Shown here in pieces: positions 15,806 through 24,030 of a stretch of DNA of 42,641 nt. Position 1 is the stretch's first letter. Each line of letters opens with the position of its first letter. The notes beneath the pieces are model-generated. The model was not told the DNA's origin. It saw only the letters and a list, made by a program, of their open reading frames with translations, and made no database searches. The position numbers and the translations under genes were made by a program. The stretch is from Conexibacter sp. (GTDB lineage: Bacteria; Actinomycetota; Thermoleophilia; Solirubrobacterales; Solirubrobacteraceae), in the NCBI GenBank assembly GCA_025964325.1, contig JAOPZA010000120.1, positions 1 through 42,641 on the forward strand, read 5' to 3'.

Positions 15806-17079
15806 GGGCGCGACGCGCCCTTGCGGCCCCGGCGCGCCTCCGGGTCGAAGCCGAGGACCGTCCTGAGGTCGAGGCGGCCATTGGCCAGCGCGAGCGCCAG
15901 GCCGAGGAAGTAGTCCCCGAATCCGGTGGAGCCGTCGACCCCGAGGTCGTGCGGCTTCGAGTAGCACGACTGGAGCAGGATCCCGCTCTGCTCGTCGTCG
16001 TCGTTGATGCACGCCGCGAGGTGGCCGAGCAGCGCGGTGCCGCGCGACCAGTGGACCGCCGCTGCGGCCTCATCTGGGAGCGTGCCGCCCAGGATCAGCG
16101 CGCCGAGCGCGGCGACGGCGGCGGCGCTGGCGTCGCAGCGGGCGTCCGGCGAGCTGTCCGAGAAGTCCCAGGGCGGGATCCCGTCCGCCGGCAGATGCCG
16201 CCAGAAGTAGGTCGCCGCTCGCGTCGCGGCCTCGAGCATCTCCATCTCACCGGTCGCGGCGTACGCCCAGGCGAACCCGGTGATCGCCCATGCCTGCCCG
16301 CGCGACCAGCACGAGCTGCCACCGGCCCCCTGGAAGGTTCCGCGGTCGAGCAGCTCGCCGCCGAGCGGGTCGTAGTGGTTGAGGTGGTACGTCGACCCGT
16401 CCGCGCGGAAGAACAGGCGCGCCGAGAGCCGAGCGTGGTGGCGGGCGACGTCGAACAGCTCCGCCTCGCCGTAGGTCGCTGCCGCCCACCACAGCAACGG
16501 CAGGTTGAGCATCGTGTCGATCGTGCTGGTGCCCGCGAAGCGGTGGTCGCCGATCGGCCCGAACGCCTGGATGTAGCCGCTGCTCGCGTTGCGGCGGCGC
16601 GCAAGCGTGCGAGCGGCCGCGAGGGCGGGGGCGGCCTCGGCGTCCGTGAGCCGGCCGGTCTCGAACGGCAGCACGAACGACGGGGAGAACAGGAAGCCGA
16701 GGTCGTGGGTCGTCGTGTCGACGGACCGCGGAGCGAGCGCCGCGAGCTGCGACGACGCGAGCTGTGCGGCATCGTCGTCGCCGTCCAGCGCGAGCAGCCA
16801 CATGACGCCGAACCAGAAGCCCGCGGTCCAGTTCCCATGCTCGTACGCCAGGCGCTCCGAGGACGCCGTCTCGCCCCAGCTCGACAGGGCGTCGACCGCG
16901 AGCAGGTGCCAGCGACCGTTCTCGGTGTAGTGCGGATACAGGCCGGGCTCCCGCTCGCGGGCGCTGTCGCGCTCGCGGCGCGCCGCGCTCAGGTAGGCCT
17001 CCCAGGCGGCGCCAAGGGCGCTGCCGTTCGAATCGGCCGGCGCGGCGAAGCCGGCGCCGACGGTCTCTCGGTCGCTCAT
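15802..17079 (-). CDS. GH88-like unsaturated glucuronyl hydrolase
   Basis: 425 residues, an (alpha/alpha)6 barrel of family GH88. Asp126 (Thr-His-Asp-Leu-Gly-Phe-Leu) and Asp188 (Thr-Ile-Asp-Thr-Met-Leu-Asn-Leu-Pro) match the two catalytic-site aspartates of Bacillus unsaturated glucuronyl hydrolase, and Cys-Trp-Ser-Arg-Gly-Gln-Ala-Trp is a family motif. Family members hydrate a delta-4,5-unsaturated uronate and so release it from an oligosaccharide or aglycone. I see no signal peptide, so it is cytosolic and acts after import. No polysaccharide lyase is present in the window, so the substrate may not be a lyase product. ATGA overlap with the enoyl-CoA hydratase (17076-17079). Confidence 0.85.
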   Translation of the reverse strand: MSDRETVGAGFAAPADSNGSALGAAWEAYLSAARRERDSAREREPGLYPHYTENGRWHLLAVDALSSWGETASSERLAYEHGNWTAGFWFGVMWLLALDGDDDAAQLASSQLAALAPRSVDTTTHDLGFLFSPSFVLPFETGRLTDAEAAPALAAARTLARRRNASSGYIQAFGPIGDHRFAGTSTIDTMLNLPLLWWAAATYGEAELFDVARHHARLSARLFFRADGSTYHLNHYDPLGGELLDRGTFQGAGGSSCWSRGQAWAITGFAWAYAATGEMEMLEAATRAATYFWRHLPADGIPPWDFSDSSPDARCDASAAAVAALGALILGGTLPDEAAAAVHWSRGTALLGHLAACINDDDEQSGILLQSCYSKPHDLGVDGSTGFGDYFLGLALALANGRLDLRTVLGFDPEARRGRKGASRP

Positions 17080-17885
17080 CGGTGCTCGAACCTCGGCTCG
17101 CGCTTCTCGAGGAACGCCGCGCGTCCCTCCTGGGCATCGCGACTCGCGAACACGTGCGCGGCCTCCTCGGCCTCGGTCTCGCGGCCCTCGTCCGCTCCCT
17201 GCAGGATGCCGGCGGCGATCGCGCGCTTGGCGGCCTGCACGGCCAGCCGGGGCTTTGCCGCGAGCCGCTCGGCGAGCTCGCGCGCTGCCGTCTCCACGTC
17301 GTCGCCCGGGACGACCCGGTGCACCAGCCGCAGGCGCAGCGCCTCCTCGGCGGTCACCGCGTCGCCGAGCAGGATCAGCTCCTTCGCCATCGCCTCTCCG
17401 ATCAGGCGCGGCAGACGCTGCGTGCCGCCGCCGCAGGGGAAGACCCCCAGGCGTCCCTCGGGAAGCCCGAGACGAGCATCCTGCGCGACGACCCGGAAGT
17501 CGCACGCCAGCGCCAGCTCCAGACCGCCGCCGAGCACGTGGCCGCGCAGGGCGGCGACGGTCGGCTGCGGCATCGCCTCGAGTGCGTCGAGGCACGCGTG
17601 CTCGGCGTCGGCCCGCTCCCGCCCCGCGATCGCGTCGGCGGGAAACTCGCGGACGTCGGATCCAGAGGAGAACGATCGCTCGCCGGCCGCAGTGACCATC
17701 ACCGCGCGCACCTCCTCGGACTCGGCGAGCTCGACGGCGATGCGCTCGATCTCCGTGCGCATCGCCATCGTGAGGAGGTTGAGCGGCGGGTTGTCGAGCA
17801 CGATCACCGCGACCGGTCCTGCGATCCCGAGGTGCACGGTGCCGGGAGCCGCGGCCACGGGGCGTTGCGTCGTTTGGAGCGACAT
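17076..17885 (-). CDS. enoyl-CoA hydratase/isomerase (crotonase family)
   Basis: 269 residues. The oxyanion-hole segments are Ser-Ser-Gly-Ser-Asp (73-77) and Leu-Gly-Gly-Gly-Leu-Glu-Leu-Ala (118-125). Glu123 and Glu143 (Leu-Pro-Glu-Gly-Arg-Leu-Gly) sit where the two catalytic glutamates of true hydratases lie. It adds water to a 2-enoyl-CoA, or acts as a related crotonase. It stands between the importer genes and the GH88 gene in one overlapping operon, so CoA chemistry is part of the imported substrate's breakdown. The start ATG 17885 overlaps the permease stop by one base (TGATG). Confidence 0.85.
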   Translation of the reverse strand: MSLQTTQRPVAAAPGTVHLGIAGPVAVIVLDNPPLNLLTMAMRTEIERIAVELAESEEVRAVMVTAAGERSFSSGSDVREFPADAIAGRERADAEHACLDALEAMPQPTVAALRGHVLGGGLELALACDFRVVAQDARLGLPEGRLGVFPCGGGTQRLPRLIGEAMAKELILLGDAVTAEEALRLRLVHRVVPGDDVETAARELAERLAAKPRLAVQAAKRAIAAGILQGADEGRETEAEEAAHVFASRDAQEGRAAFLEKREPRFEHR

Positions 17886-18877
17886 CAGCTCGTCCTCTTG
17901 CGGCTGGTGAAGGCGACGGCGGTGATGATGACAGCGCCGACGATCATGAGCTGGATCGTCGGGTTGACGCCCGTCAGGACGAGGCCGTTGTTGAGGACGC
18001 CCATCATGAGGCTGCCGACGAGCGTCCCGATGATCGTCCCGCGACCTCCGAAGAGGCTCGCGCCGCCGAGCACGACGGCGGCGATCGCCGTGAGCTCGAG
18101 GCCGGTGCCAACGTCCGGGCGCGCCGACTGGCCCTGCGCGCTCGCCAGAACCCCGGCGAGACCGGCCAGGACGCCCACGATGACGAACGCCGAGACCTTC
18201 ACCCGCGTGGTGTTGATCCCGGAGTAACGGGCTGCAGTCGCGTTGCCGCCGGTTGCGAAGACCTTGCGCCCGAAGGTGCTGAAGTGCAGCAGCGGGATGC
18301 AGACCGCGAGGGCGACGATCGTCCAGAAGATCCCGGCCGGGATCCCGATGATCGACGAGCCGAAGTACTGGAAGAACGAGTCGTTCACGATCACCACGGG
18401 CTGCGTCTTCGTCACCGTCAACGCGAGCCCGCTGGCAATGCTGAGGCTCCCGAGCGTCACGAGGAACGACGGGATCCCGAGGCGGCCCACGAGCGTGCCG
18501 TTGATGACGCCGACGGCCCCGCCGGTGACGAGACCCGCGAGCAGCCCGAGCACCCAGGAGTTCCCGAGATCCTTCAGGACCAATGCGGAGAGCATCGCCG
18601 CCAGCGACATCGTGGACCCGACGGAGAGGTCGATCTCGCCGGTCGCGATCACGAACGTCATGCCGATCGCGACGATCGAGACGAAGGCCGTCTGGCGCGC
18701 GATGTTGAGGAAGTTGTCCGCGCTGAAGAAGAACTCCGACGCGAAGCTGAAGTACACGATCAGCGCGATGAACGCCAGATACAGCGGATACGGCCGGTCG
18801 CTCGTGAAGACGTTTCTGAGGCCACCCGCGGATGGCCTCGAGACGCCCACTCGGGGGGCTGCGGCGGAACTGCTCAT
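17885..18877 (-). CDS. ABC sugar transporter permease (RbsC/XylH type)
   Basis: 330 residues with about 8-10 membrane segments. The Ile-Asp-Leu-Ser-Val-Gly-Ser (Glu-Ile-Asp-Leu-Ser) motif after helix 3 and the Gly-Gly-Ala-Ser-Leu-Phe-Gly-Gly-Arg-Gly-Thr coupling loop are diagnostic of BPD_transp_2 permeases for monosaccharides, polyols and autoinducer-type ligands. Only one permease is present, so it would act as a homodimer as in ribose importers. Its start overlaps the ATPase stop (ATGA 18874-18877). Confidence 0.9.
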   Translation of the reverse strand: MSSSAAAPRVGVSRPSAGGLRNVFTSDRPYPLYLAFIALIVYFSFASEFFFSADNFLNIARQTAFVSIVAIGMTFVIATGEIDLSVGSTMSLAAMLSALVLKDLGNSWVLGLLAGLVTGGAVGVINGTLVGRLGIPSFLVTLGSLSIASGLALTVTKTQPVVIVNDSFFQYFGSSIIGIPAGIFWTIVALAVCIPLLHFSTFGRKVFATGGNATAARYSGINTTRVKVSAFVIVGVLAGLAGVLASAQGQSARPDVGTGLELTAIAAVVLGGASLFGGRGTIIGTLVGSLMMGVLNNGLVLTGVNPTIQLMIVGAVIITAVAFTSRKRTS

Positions 18878-20571
18878 GACGGTCTCTCCTCCTCGAAGGG
18901 TCTCGTGTCTTCGTCGTGGTGATCGGGACGGGCGATCGTCCCCTCCGCCTCCTGGACGATGCGGTGGAGGTGCTCCTCGTTCTCGATCTCGTCGCGACGA
19001 ATCGACTGGACGATCCGACCGCCGGCCACGATCGCGATGCGGTCGCAGATCAGCAGCAGCTCGGCCAGCTCGGAGCAGACGGTCAACACGCCCGACCCCT
19101 CTCCGGCGATGCGGCGGATGATCCCGTAGAGCTCCTCGCGGGCGCCGATGTCCACGCCGACGGTCGGCTCGTCGAGCAGCAGGAGCGACGGACGGGGGTC
19201 GTGCCACTTCCCGAAGACGACCTTCTGCTGGTTGCCTCCCGAGAGGTCCTGCACGCGCGCGTCCGGCCCCGGAGCCTTGATGCCGAGCGTGGCGATCGCG
19301 GCCTTCGCGCGGTCGTAGGACGCGCCGCGGCGGAACGCGCCGAGCCGCCCGAGGTCGTCCGAGAGGCGGGTGAGGGCCAGATTGCGCTCGATCGAGTGCT
19401 CCAGCGCGACGCCCTGCACGTGGCGGTCCTCGGGGACGAGCGCGACGCCGCGCCGGATCGCGTCCGTCGGCCGGCGGAACTTGACGGGGCGGTCCTCGAG
19501 GCGCATCTCGCCGGACGCCACGCGGCGCAGGCCGAAGATCGTCTCGAGGATCTCCGTGCGTCCGCTGCCGACCATGCCGGCGAGTCCGACGATCTCCCCT
19601 GCGCCGACGGCGAGGTCGACGCCCACGAGTCTGTCGTTGCCGACGTCCCGCAGCTCGAGCACCGGCGTTCCTCCGTGCCGGTCGGCAGCGGGCCGCCGTG
19701 CGGGGAGCGCCGTGATGGTCGCGCCGGCGCCGTTCACGTCCTTGGGGTCCCCAAGCGCGAGCGCTTCGACCTCGTCGCGGCGGAGGTTCTCGTGCTCGGG
19801 GCCGATGATCGCCGCAACGAGCGAGTGCAGATCGGTCTCGGCGGTGTCGAACGTCCCGACGTTGGCGCCGTCGCGAATCACCGTGACGCGCTGCGAGATC
19901 TGGAAGACCTCGCTGAGGCGGTGGGTGATGTAGATGACGCCGACGCCGCGCGCGGTCACCTCCTTGATCGCCTCGAAGAGGATCTCCGACTCGGCCTCCG
20001 ACAGGGACGACGTCGGCTCGTCCAGCACGAGGACCCGTACGTCGCCGCTCAGCGCCTTCGCGATCTCCGTCATCTGCCGATAGGCGAACGGGAGCCGCTC
20101 GACGATCGCACGAGGATCGAGCGTGAGCCCGAGGCGCGCGAGCATCTCGCGCGCCTGACGGACGGCCTCGCGGCGCCGGACGAATCCGAGGCGGTTGTGC
20201 GGCTCGCTGCCGAGGCACAGATTCGCCGAGATCGACATCGACGGCACCAGGCTGAGCTCCTGGTAGACGACCGAGATCCCGGCGGCCCGCGAGTCGGCGG
20301 GAGTCCGGAAGTCGACCTCCTCGCCTCCAAGCAGGAGCCGGCCCTCGTCGTGCTCGATCCCGCCGGCGAGCACCTTGATCAACGTCGACTTGCCAGCGCC
20401 GTTCTGGCCCAGGAGCGCATGCACCTCTCCCGACCGGAGCTCGAACCCGACGCCCCGCAGGGCGTGGACGGCGCCGAACCTCTTGGTGATCCCCTCGCAT
20501 TGCACGAGTGCCACCCCGGGCTCCCCCCCGGCTCGGGGGGGAGCTTCGATCTCACGCGTGTCCACGCCCAT
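18874..20571 (-). CDS. ABC sugar transporter double ATP-binding protein (RbsA/XylG type)
   Basis: 565 residues with two nucleotide-binding domains. Domain 1: Walker A Gly-Gln-Asn-Gly-Ala-Gly-Lys-Ser (55-62) and Walker B Leu-Val-Leu-Asp-Glu-Pro-Thr (181-187), with Leu-Pro-Phe-Ala-Tyr-Arg-Gln (160-166) in the signature position. Domain 2: degenerate Walker A Gly-Met-Val-Gly-Ser-Gly-Arg (332-338), good signature Leu-Ser-Gly-Gly-Asn-Gln-Gln (443-449) and Walker B ending Asp-Glu-Pro-Thr (467-470). One good and one degenerate Walker A is the norm in this family. It is longer than usual (about 500) because of a ~35-residue linker around 265-300 and an acidic tail. Confidence 0.9.
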   Translation of the reverse strand: MGVDTREIEAPPRAGGEPGVALVQCEGITKRFGAVHALRGVGFELRSGEVHALLGQNGAGKSTLIKVLAGGIEHDEGRLLLGGEEVDFRTPADSRAAGISVVYQELSLVPSMSISANLCLGSEPHNRLGFVRRREAVRQAREMLARLGLTLDPRAIVERLPFAYRQMTEIAKALSGDVRVLVLDEPTSSLSEAESEILFEAIKEVTARGVGVIYITHRLSEVFQISQRVTVIRDGANVGTFDTAETDLHSLVAAIIGPEHENLRRDEVEALALGDPKDVNGAGATITALPARRPAADRHGGTPVLELRDVGNDRLVGVDLAVGAGEIVGLAGMVGSGRTEILETIFGLRRVASGEMRLEDRPVKFRRPTDAIRRGVALVPEDRHVQGVALEHSIERNLALTRLSDDLGRLGAFRRGASYDRAKAAIATLGIKAPGPDARVQDLSGGNQQKVVFGKWHDPRPSLLLLDEPTVGVDIGAREELYGIIRRIAGEGSGVLTVCSELAELLLICDRIAIVAGGRIVQSIRRDEIENEEHLHRIVQEAEGTIARPDHHDEDTRPFEEERPS

Positions 20572-20607
20572 GTCGCTTCCTTCTCTCGATCGCTCGCCGT
20601 CTGGCGC

Positions 20608-21879
20608 TCAGCCGGCGAGGTAGGGCTTGTTGTCCGCGCCCGCCGCGCACGCCGGCGTGGAGCGACACGCGTCGACCAGTGCCGCCGGCGGCTTCTGGTG
20701 CCAGAGCTTCTCGTAGGCCTTCAAGACGTTGTTCTGGACCGCGGGATAGGGCGGGGTGATGTAGTAGGGGGCCAGCTTCACGCCGAGTGCCGCGCGGATC
20801 GACGCAAGCGCCTCCCCGACGCCGCCGTCATAGGCGGCTTGGCCCGAGGCGCCTCTGAGCGCGCCGCCCTGCGCCAGGTTGATGGCGGCCGCGTTGCCCA
20901 TGTCGACGGTCGTGACCGGGAGGCTCTTGCCCTGCTGGCGCATCGCGGTGATCACCGCCATCGCCGGCGCGTCCCATGCGGCATAGATGCCGTTGACGTT
21001 CGGATGCGCCGTCAGGTAGTCGGCCGTGACCTGACCGGCCTTGGCCGCGTCGAGCCATTCGACCTTCTGCACCTTCACATCCGGGCGGTTCTTCGGCCAG
21101 TACAGCTGGAAGCCGCGCTCGCGCTCGTCGACGCTCCAGAACGGCGTCCCGAAGCAGGAGCACAGCACGGTTCCGCCCTTCGGGATGTACTTCGCCAGGG
21201 TCGCTGCGGCCGTCGCTCCCTCGCGAACCGGCTCGTTGGCCACCTGCGTGGCGTAGTCGGCGCCGTACTTGAGACCGCTCGGCGCCTGAATGATGGCGAC
21301 GTACGGGATGCCTGCCTGCTGGATCGACTTGAACGCCGGGCCCGTCGCGGAGGTGTCCACCGGGATGCCCGTGATGGCGTTCGGCTTCTGCTGCAGCATG
21401 TCTTGGATGTTTCCGGCCTGGGCCTTCGGGTCCCACTCGGCGACCGCCGGGCCGATCAGCTTGACGTCGTATCTGGCGAAGGTGTCCTTGATCCCTCGCA
21501 TGTGCAGCGTCGACCAATCCAGCTGCAACGTGTGCATGAGCACGCCGATCCGGAGATGAGCGGCCTTTGCTCTCGCCGCGAGCGCCGGCGTCAGCTCGAG
21601 GCCCTTCGTCGGATCCGTGTAGACGATCGGCTGCTGGCCGTCGGCTGACAGCCCGGTGCCCGGTCCGTACGACTCGACCTCCTTGCGCGAAGGCTCCAGC
21701 GAGCTGGCAGTGACGTTCGCGAGCGGGCTCGCGTCCTTGCCGCCCGACCCACTCCCACTGCTGCCCGATGCTCCACCTGTGCTCGAGGCTCCGGACGATC
21801 CGCAGCCGGCGGCGAGCGCCGCCATGAGTGCGATAACCATCCCGATTGCCACGACCTTCGTCCAACGACGACTTGCCAT
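20608..21879 (-). CDS. ABC sugar transporter substrate-binding lipoprotein
   Basis: 423 residues. A signal peptide ends in the lipobox Leu-Ala-Ala-Gly-Cys (22-26), followed by a Ser/Gly linker, so it is anchored outside the membrane. The body is a periplasmic-binding-protein-like type I fold of the ribose or autoinducer class (Ile-Gly-Val-Leu ... Gly-Ile-Pro-Val-Asp-Thr-Ser ... Asn-Gly-Ile-Tyr-Ala-Ala-Trp-Asp). The C-terminus contains a Cys pair separated by six residues near the end (Cys-Arg-Ser-Thr-Pro-Ala-Cys), possibly a disulfide. It is the first gene of the operon, 36 bp before the ATPase gene, and is preceded by operator A. Confidence 0.9.
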   Translation of the reverse strand: MASRRWTKVVAIGMVIALMAALAAGCGSSGASSTGGASGSSGSGSGGKDASPLANVTASSLEPSRKEVESYGPGTGLSADGQQPIVYTDPTKGLELTPALAARAKAAHLRIGVLMHTLQLDWSTLHMRGIKDTFARYDVKLIGPAVAEWDPKAQAGNIQDMLQQKPNAITGIPVDTSATGPAFKSIQQAGIPYVAIIQAPSGLKYGADYATQVANEPVREGATAAATLAKYIPKGGTVLCSCFGTPFWSVDERERGFQLYWPKNRPDVKVQKVEWLDAAKAGQVTADYLTAHPNVNGIYAAWDAPAMAVITAMRQQGKSLPVTTVDMGNAAAINLAQGGALRGASGQAAYDGGVGEALASIRAALGVKLAPYYITPPYPAVQNNVLKAYEKLWHQKPPAALVDACRSTPACAAGADNKPYLAG

Positions 21880-21929
21880 CGGTCTCTCCTCCTGTGCCTG
21901 GACACCCTCGCCCGTGCGAAGCTACATCG

Positions 21930-21978
21930 ATTGCGCAACGGATTGCGCCAGGCTAGATCAGGGCGTTTGGAAAGTCAA
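21930..21978 (-). promoter_or_regulatory. importer-operon promoter with LacI-type operator A
   Basis: Minus-strand promoter: -35 TTGACT (21978-21973), 17-bp spacer, -10 TAGCCT (21955-21950). Operator A (21930-21950) starts at the last base of the -10 and covers the predicted start site; it reads TGCGCAA-CGGA-TTGCGCC, one mismatch from a perfect inverted repeat. The left flank ATCGA is shared with operators B, D and E. Repressor binding here would block the ten-gene operon. The remaining spacer (21979-22203) shows no gene. Confidence 0.8.
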
Positions 21979-22203
21979 GGCAGGACGGCCGCTCCCGGCG
22001 CGATCGGCCGCCGGAAGGGCATTTGGGGGGGCGTCGGACGCGTAGCGCGGTCCGCGGCTTCGCCTCGATCGGACCGTCAGCCCGACGGCGCGGCAGACCG
22101 CGGTCTGCCGGTCACGGTCGCCGGGCGAGCGCGTGCGGCCTCGAGGGCGCCGGCAGCCAGATGGGTCGATGAGTCGCGCGGTCGCGCGACGGCGCGCGGC
22201 TGC

Positions 22204-23220
22204 TCAGGCAGGGACGCCGGCGACGAGCGAACTGGCCCGCGCCTTGAGCTCGAACGGGAACAGCCCGGGCGCCTCGACGTCCTCGTGGCGCGCCATCTGG
22301 ATGATGAGCCGAGCGGCCGTCTCGCCGAACTCGCGCCGCGGGAAGGAGATGCTGCTCAGCTGCGGCTCGACGACGGTCGCGATCGGCAGGTCGTCGAAGC
22401 CGATCACCGCGACGTCACCCGGGATCGAGCGCCCGTGCTTGCGGAGCGCTTTGATGGCGCCCAGCGCGGCATTGTCGTTGAAGGCCACGATCCCGTCGAA
22501 CTCGCGCCCGTTCTCCATCGCCGCGTCGACGCTGTCGTAGCCGCTCTCGAGGCCGAAGTCCCCGAGCCAGAGGAGCTCGGGATCGAGCTCCTCGCCGATG
22601 TCGGCGAGCCCTTGGCGCAGCCCCTCGAGCCGGACCTGGTGGATGGCCCATTTCGGCTGCCCGCCGATGCACGCGATGCGCGTGCATCCCTGCTCGGAGA
22701 GATGGTGAACGGCTGCGATGCTCGCGGCCCGGTTGTCGACGCCGATCGAGGGCAGCTCGAGGTTGTGGGGCCCGATCAGCACGACGTTCGCTCCGGCCCA
22801 GTCTCGCCCGCGCAGATGCTCGTCGTCGTTGACGCCGCCGCCCGCGAAGACGACCCCGGCGACCTGCTGCTCGCGCAGCGTGTCGAGATAGAACAGCTCG
22901 CGCTCCGGTTCGCGATCCGTGTTGCAGAGGATGACGGCGAAGCCCTCGGGCCGTGCCGCGTCCTCGACCGCGCGGGCGATCTGATGGAAGTACGCGTCGG
23001 CGATGTCCGGGATGATGAGACCGATGGTCGCGGTGCTCCCCTTGCGCAGCGACACCGCAAGCGAATTGGGCCGGTAGTCGAGCGCCTCGGCGGCCTCCCT
23101 CACCCGATCGGCCGTCATCTCGCTGATCGCCTCAACCTTGCCGTTCAGCACGCGCGAAACCGTCGTCGGCGAGACTCCGGCGCGGTCGGCGACCATCTTT
23201 GCAGTTGCCCGTACGTACAT
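22204..23220 (-). CDS. LacI-family transcriptional regulator
   Basis: 338 residues. The N-terminal HTH (Lys-Met-Val-Ala-Asp-Arg-Ala-Gly-Val-Ser-Pro-Thr-Thr-Val-Ser-Arg-Val-Leu-Asn-Gly) and hinge helix (Asn-Ser-Leu-Ala-Val-Ser-Leu-Arg) are canonical. The C-terminal domain is the sugar-binding type I fold with Asp-Asn-Arg-Ala-Ala and Gly-Phe-Asp-Asp-Leu-Pro motifs. It likely senses the imported sugar-like substrate or a product. It lies between the importer operon and the monooxygenase genes, and five palindromes of one type surround it, including one over its own promoter. ATG 23220 is preceded by a G-rich ribosome-binding site. Confidence 0.9.
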   Translation of the reverse strand: MYVRATAKMVADRAGVSPTTVSRVLNGKVEAISEMTADRVREAAEALDYRPNSLAVSLRKGSTATIGLIIPDIADAYFHQIARAVEDAARPEGFAVILCNTDREPERELFYLDTLREQQVAGVVFAGGGVNDDEHLRGRDWAGANVVLIGPHNLELPSIGVDNRAASIAAVHHLSEQGCTRIACIGGQPKWAIHQVRLEGLRQGLADIGEELDPELLWLGDFGLESGYDSVDAAMENGREFDGIVAFNDNAALGAIKALRKHGRSIPGDVAVIGFDDLPIATVVEPQLSSISFPRREFGETAARLIIQMARHEDVEAPGLFPFELKARASSLVAGVPA

Positions 23221-23295
23221 CACTACCCCCCTGCCTCTGCGCCACGATACACGGTCGCAGCACCCGGACGAACCCCGGGCCGGGTCGCACAATCG

Positions 23296-23344
23296 AATGC
23301 GCAAAACATTGCGCAAAAATAGCGCGTGAGGGCATCGAAGTCAA
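23296..23344 (-). promoter_or_regulatory. lacI promoter with LacI-type operator B
   Basis: Minus-strand -35 TTGACT (23344-23339), 17-bp spacer, -10 TATTTT (23321-23316). Operator B (23296-23316) overlaps the last base of the -10 and contains the perfect inverted repeat TGCGCAA-AACA-TTGCGCA, the best copy in the window. The geometry is identical to operator A, implying autorepression. Confidence 0.8.
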
Positions 23345-23370
23345 CGCGCACCGCATCCAATGGAGGGGGA

Positions 23371-23419
23371 TTGCCCCGGGTCCACCGCCGCGCGGTACTC
23401 TACGCAACGGATTGCGCAG
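23371..23419 (+). promoter_or_regulatory. maoC promoter region with LacI-type operator C
   Basis: Operator C at 23399-23419 reads TACGCAA-CGGA-TTGCGCA (one mismatch in the left arm). A weak -10 (TACTCT, 23396-23401) lies at its upstream edge and a -35-like TTGCCC at 23371-23376, with a 19-bp spacer that is longer than ideal. The operator is certain as a repeat copy. The promoter boxes are weaker than at the other sites. Confidence 0.65.
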
Positions 23420-23492
23420 ACGACAGGCGGCGTGGCCGCCCCTCCGCGCGGTCGACGATCCACCGCCCGTCCCACGGAGAAGGAGCGAGAGC

Positions 23493-23948
23493 ATGCCGGA
23501 ACGCAAGGTCGCGATCGCGATCACGCGCGAAGAGGCGGACGGTCCGCTGGCGATCGGCCGCGCGTACACGTTCAGCAAGACGGTCTCCGAAAGCGACGTC
23601 TATCTGTTCGCCGGCATCACCGGCGACCTGCACCCCAACCATGTCAACGAGGAGTACATGGCGGGCACGCGCTACGGACGGCGGATCGCGCACGGCGCGC
23701 TCTCCGTCGGCTACATGTCGAGCTGCTCGACGCTCGTGTGCCAGGCGCTGGACAACCGCCCGGCCGTCAACTACGGATACGACCGGATCCGGTTCCTCGC
23801 CCCCGTGTTCATCGGAGACACGCTCACGATGACGTACACGATCGCCGAGCGCGACGACCAGACGGGCCGCATCCTCAGCGAGGTGACGGCCACCAACCAG
23901 CGCGGCGAATTGGTGACGGTCGCCACCAACATCCTGAAGCTGGTCTGA
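23493..23948 (+). CDS. MaoC-like (R)-specific enoyl-CoA hydratase
   Basis: 151 residues, a single hot-dog domain. The hydratase motif Phe-Ala-Gly-Ile-Thr-Gly-Asp-Leu-His-Pro-Asn-His carries the catalytic Asp45 and His50, and Arg-Ile-Ala-His-Gly-Ala-Leu-Ser follows, as in R-hydratases. It hydrates 2-enoyl-CoA esters with R stereochemistry, opposite to the crotonase in the importer operon. AGAAGGAG at 23478-23485 precedes ATG 23493. Transcribed divergently from lacI under operator C. It is the only short plus-strand unit between the two minus-strand operons. Confidence 0.85.
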   Translation: MPERKVAIAITREEADGPLAIGRAYTFSKTVSESDVYLFAGITGDLHPNHVNEEYMAGTRYGRRIAHGALSVGYMSSCSTLVCQALDNRPAVNYGYDRIRFLAPVFIGDTLTMTYTIAERDDQTGRILSEVTATNQRGELVTVATNILKLV

Positions 23949-23963
23949 TCCTCCGGCCGTCTG

Positions 23964-24003
23964 CCGGTGCGCTCTCCACCGCGACCGAGGGAGAGCGCAC
24001 CGG
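23964..24003. terminator. strong bidirectional hairpin between maoC and the monooxygenase operon
   Basis: A perfect 14-bp stem (CCGGTGCGCTCTCC at 23964-23977 with its complement at 23990-24003) and a 12-nt loop, placed between the convergent stops at 23948 (+) and 24031 (-). No T-tract is visible on either strand, as is common in very GC-rich actinobacteria. It would serve both transcripts. Confidence 0.8.
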
Positions 24004-24030
24004 GACCTTCGAGGATCGACCGGCTCGCGC

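Noticed and set aside
18916-21648. A 910-codon open frame on the plus strand opposite the ABC transporter genes
   Set aside because: It mirrors the codon phase of the real minus-strand genes, has Arg/Asp/Leu/Val-rich composition without domains, and no ribosome-binding site. Similar long antisense frames at 3095-4729, 15949-17910 and 8701-10161 are shadows for the same reason.
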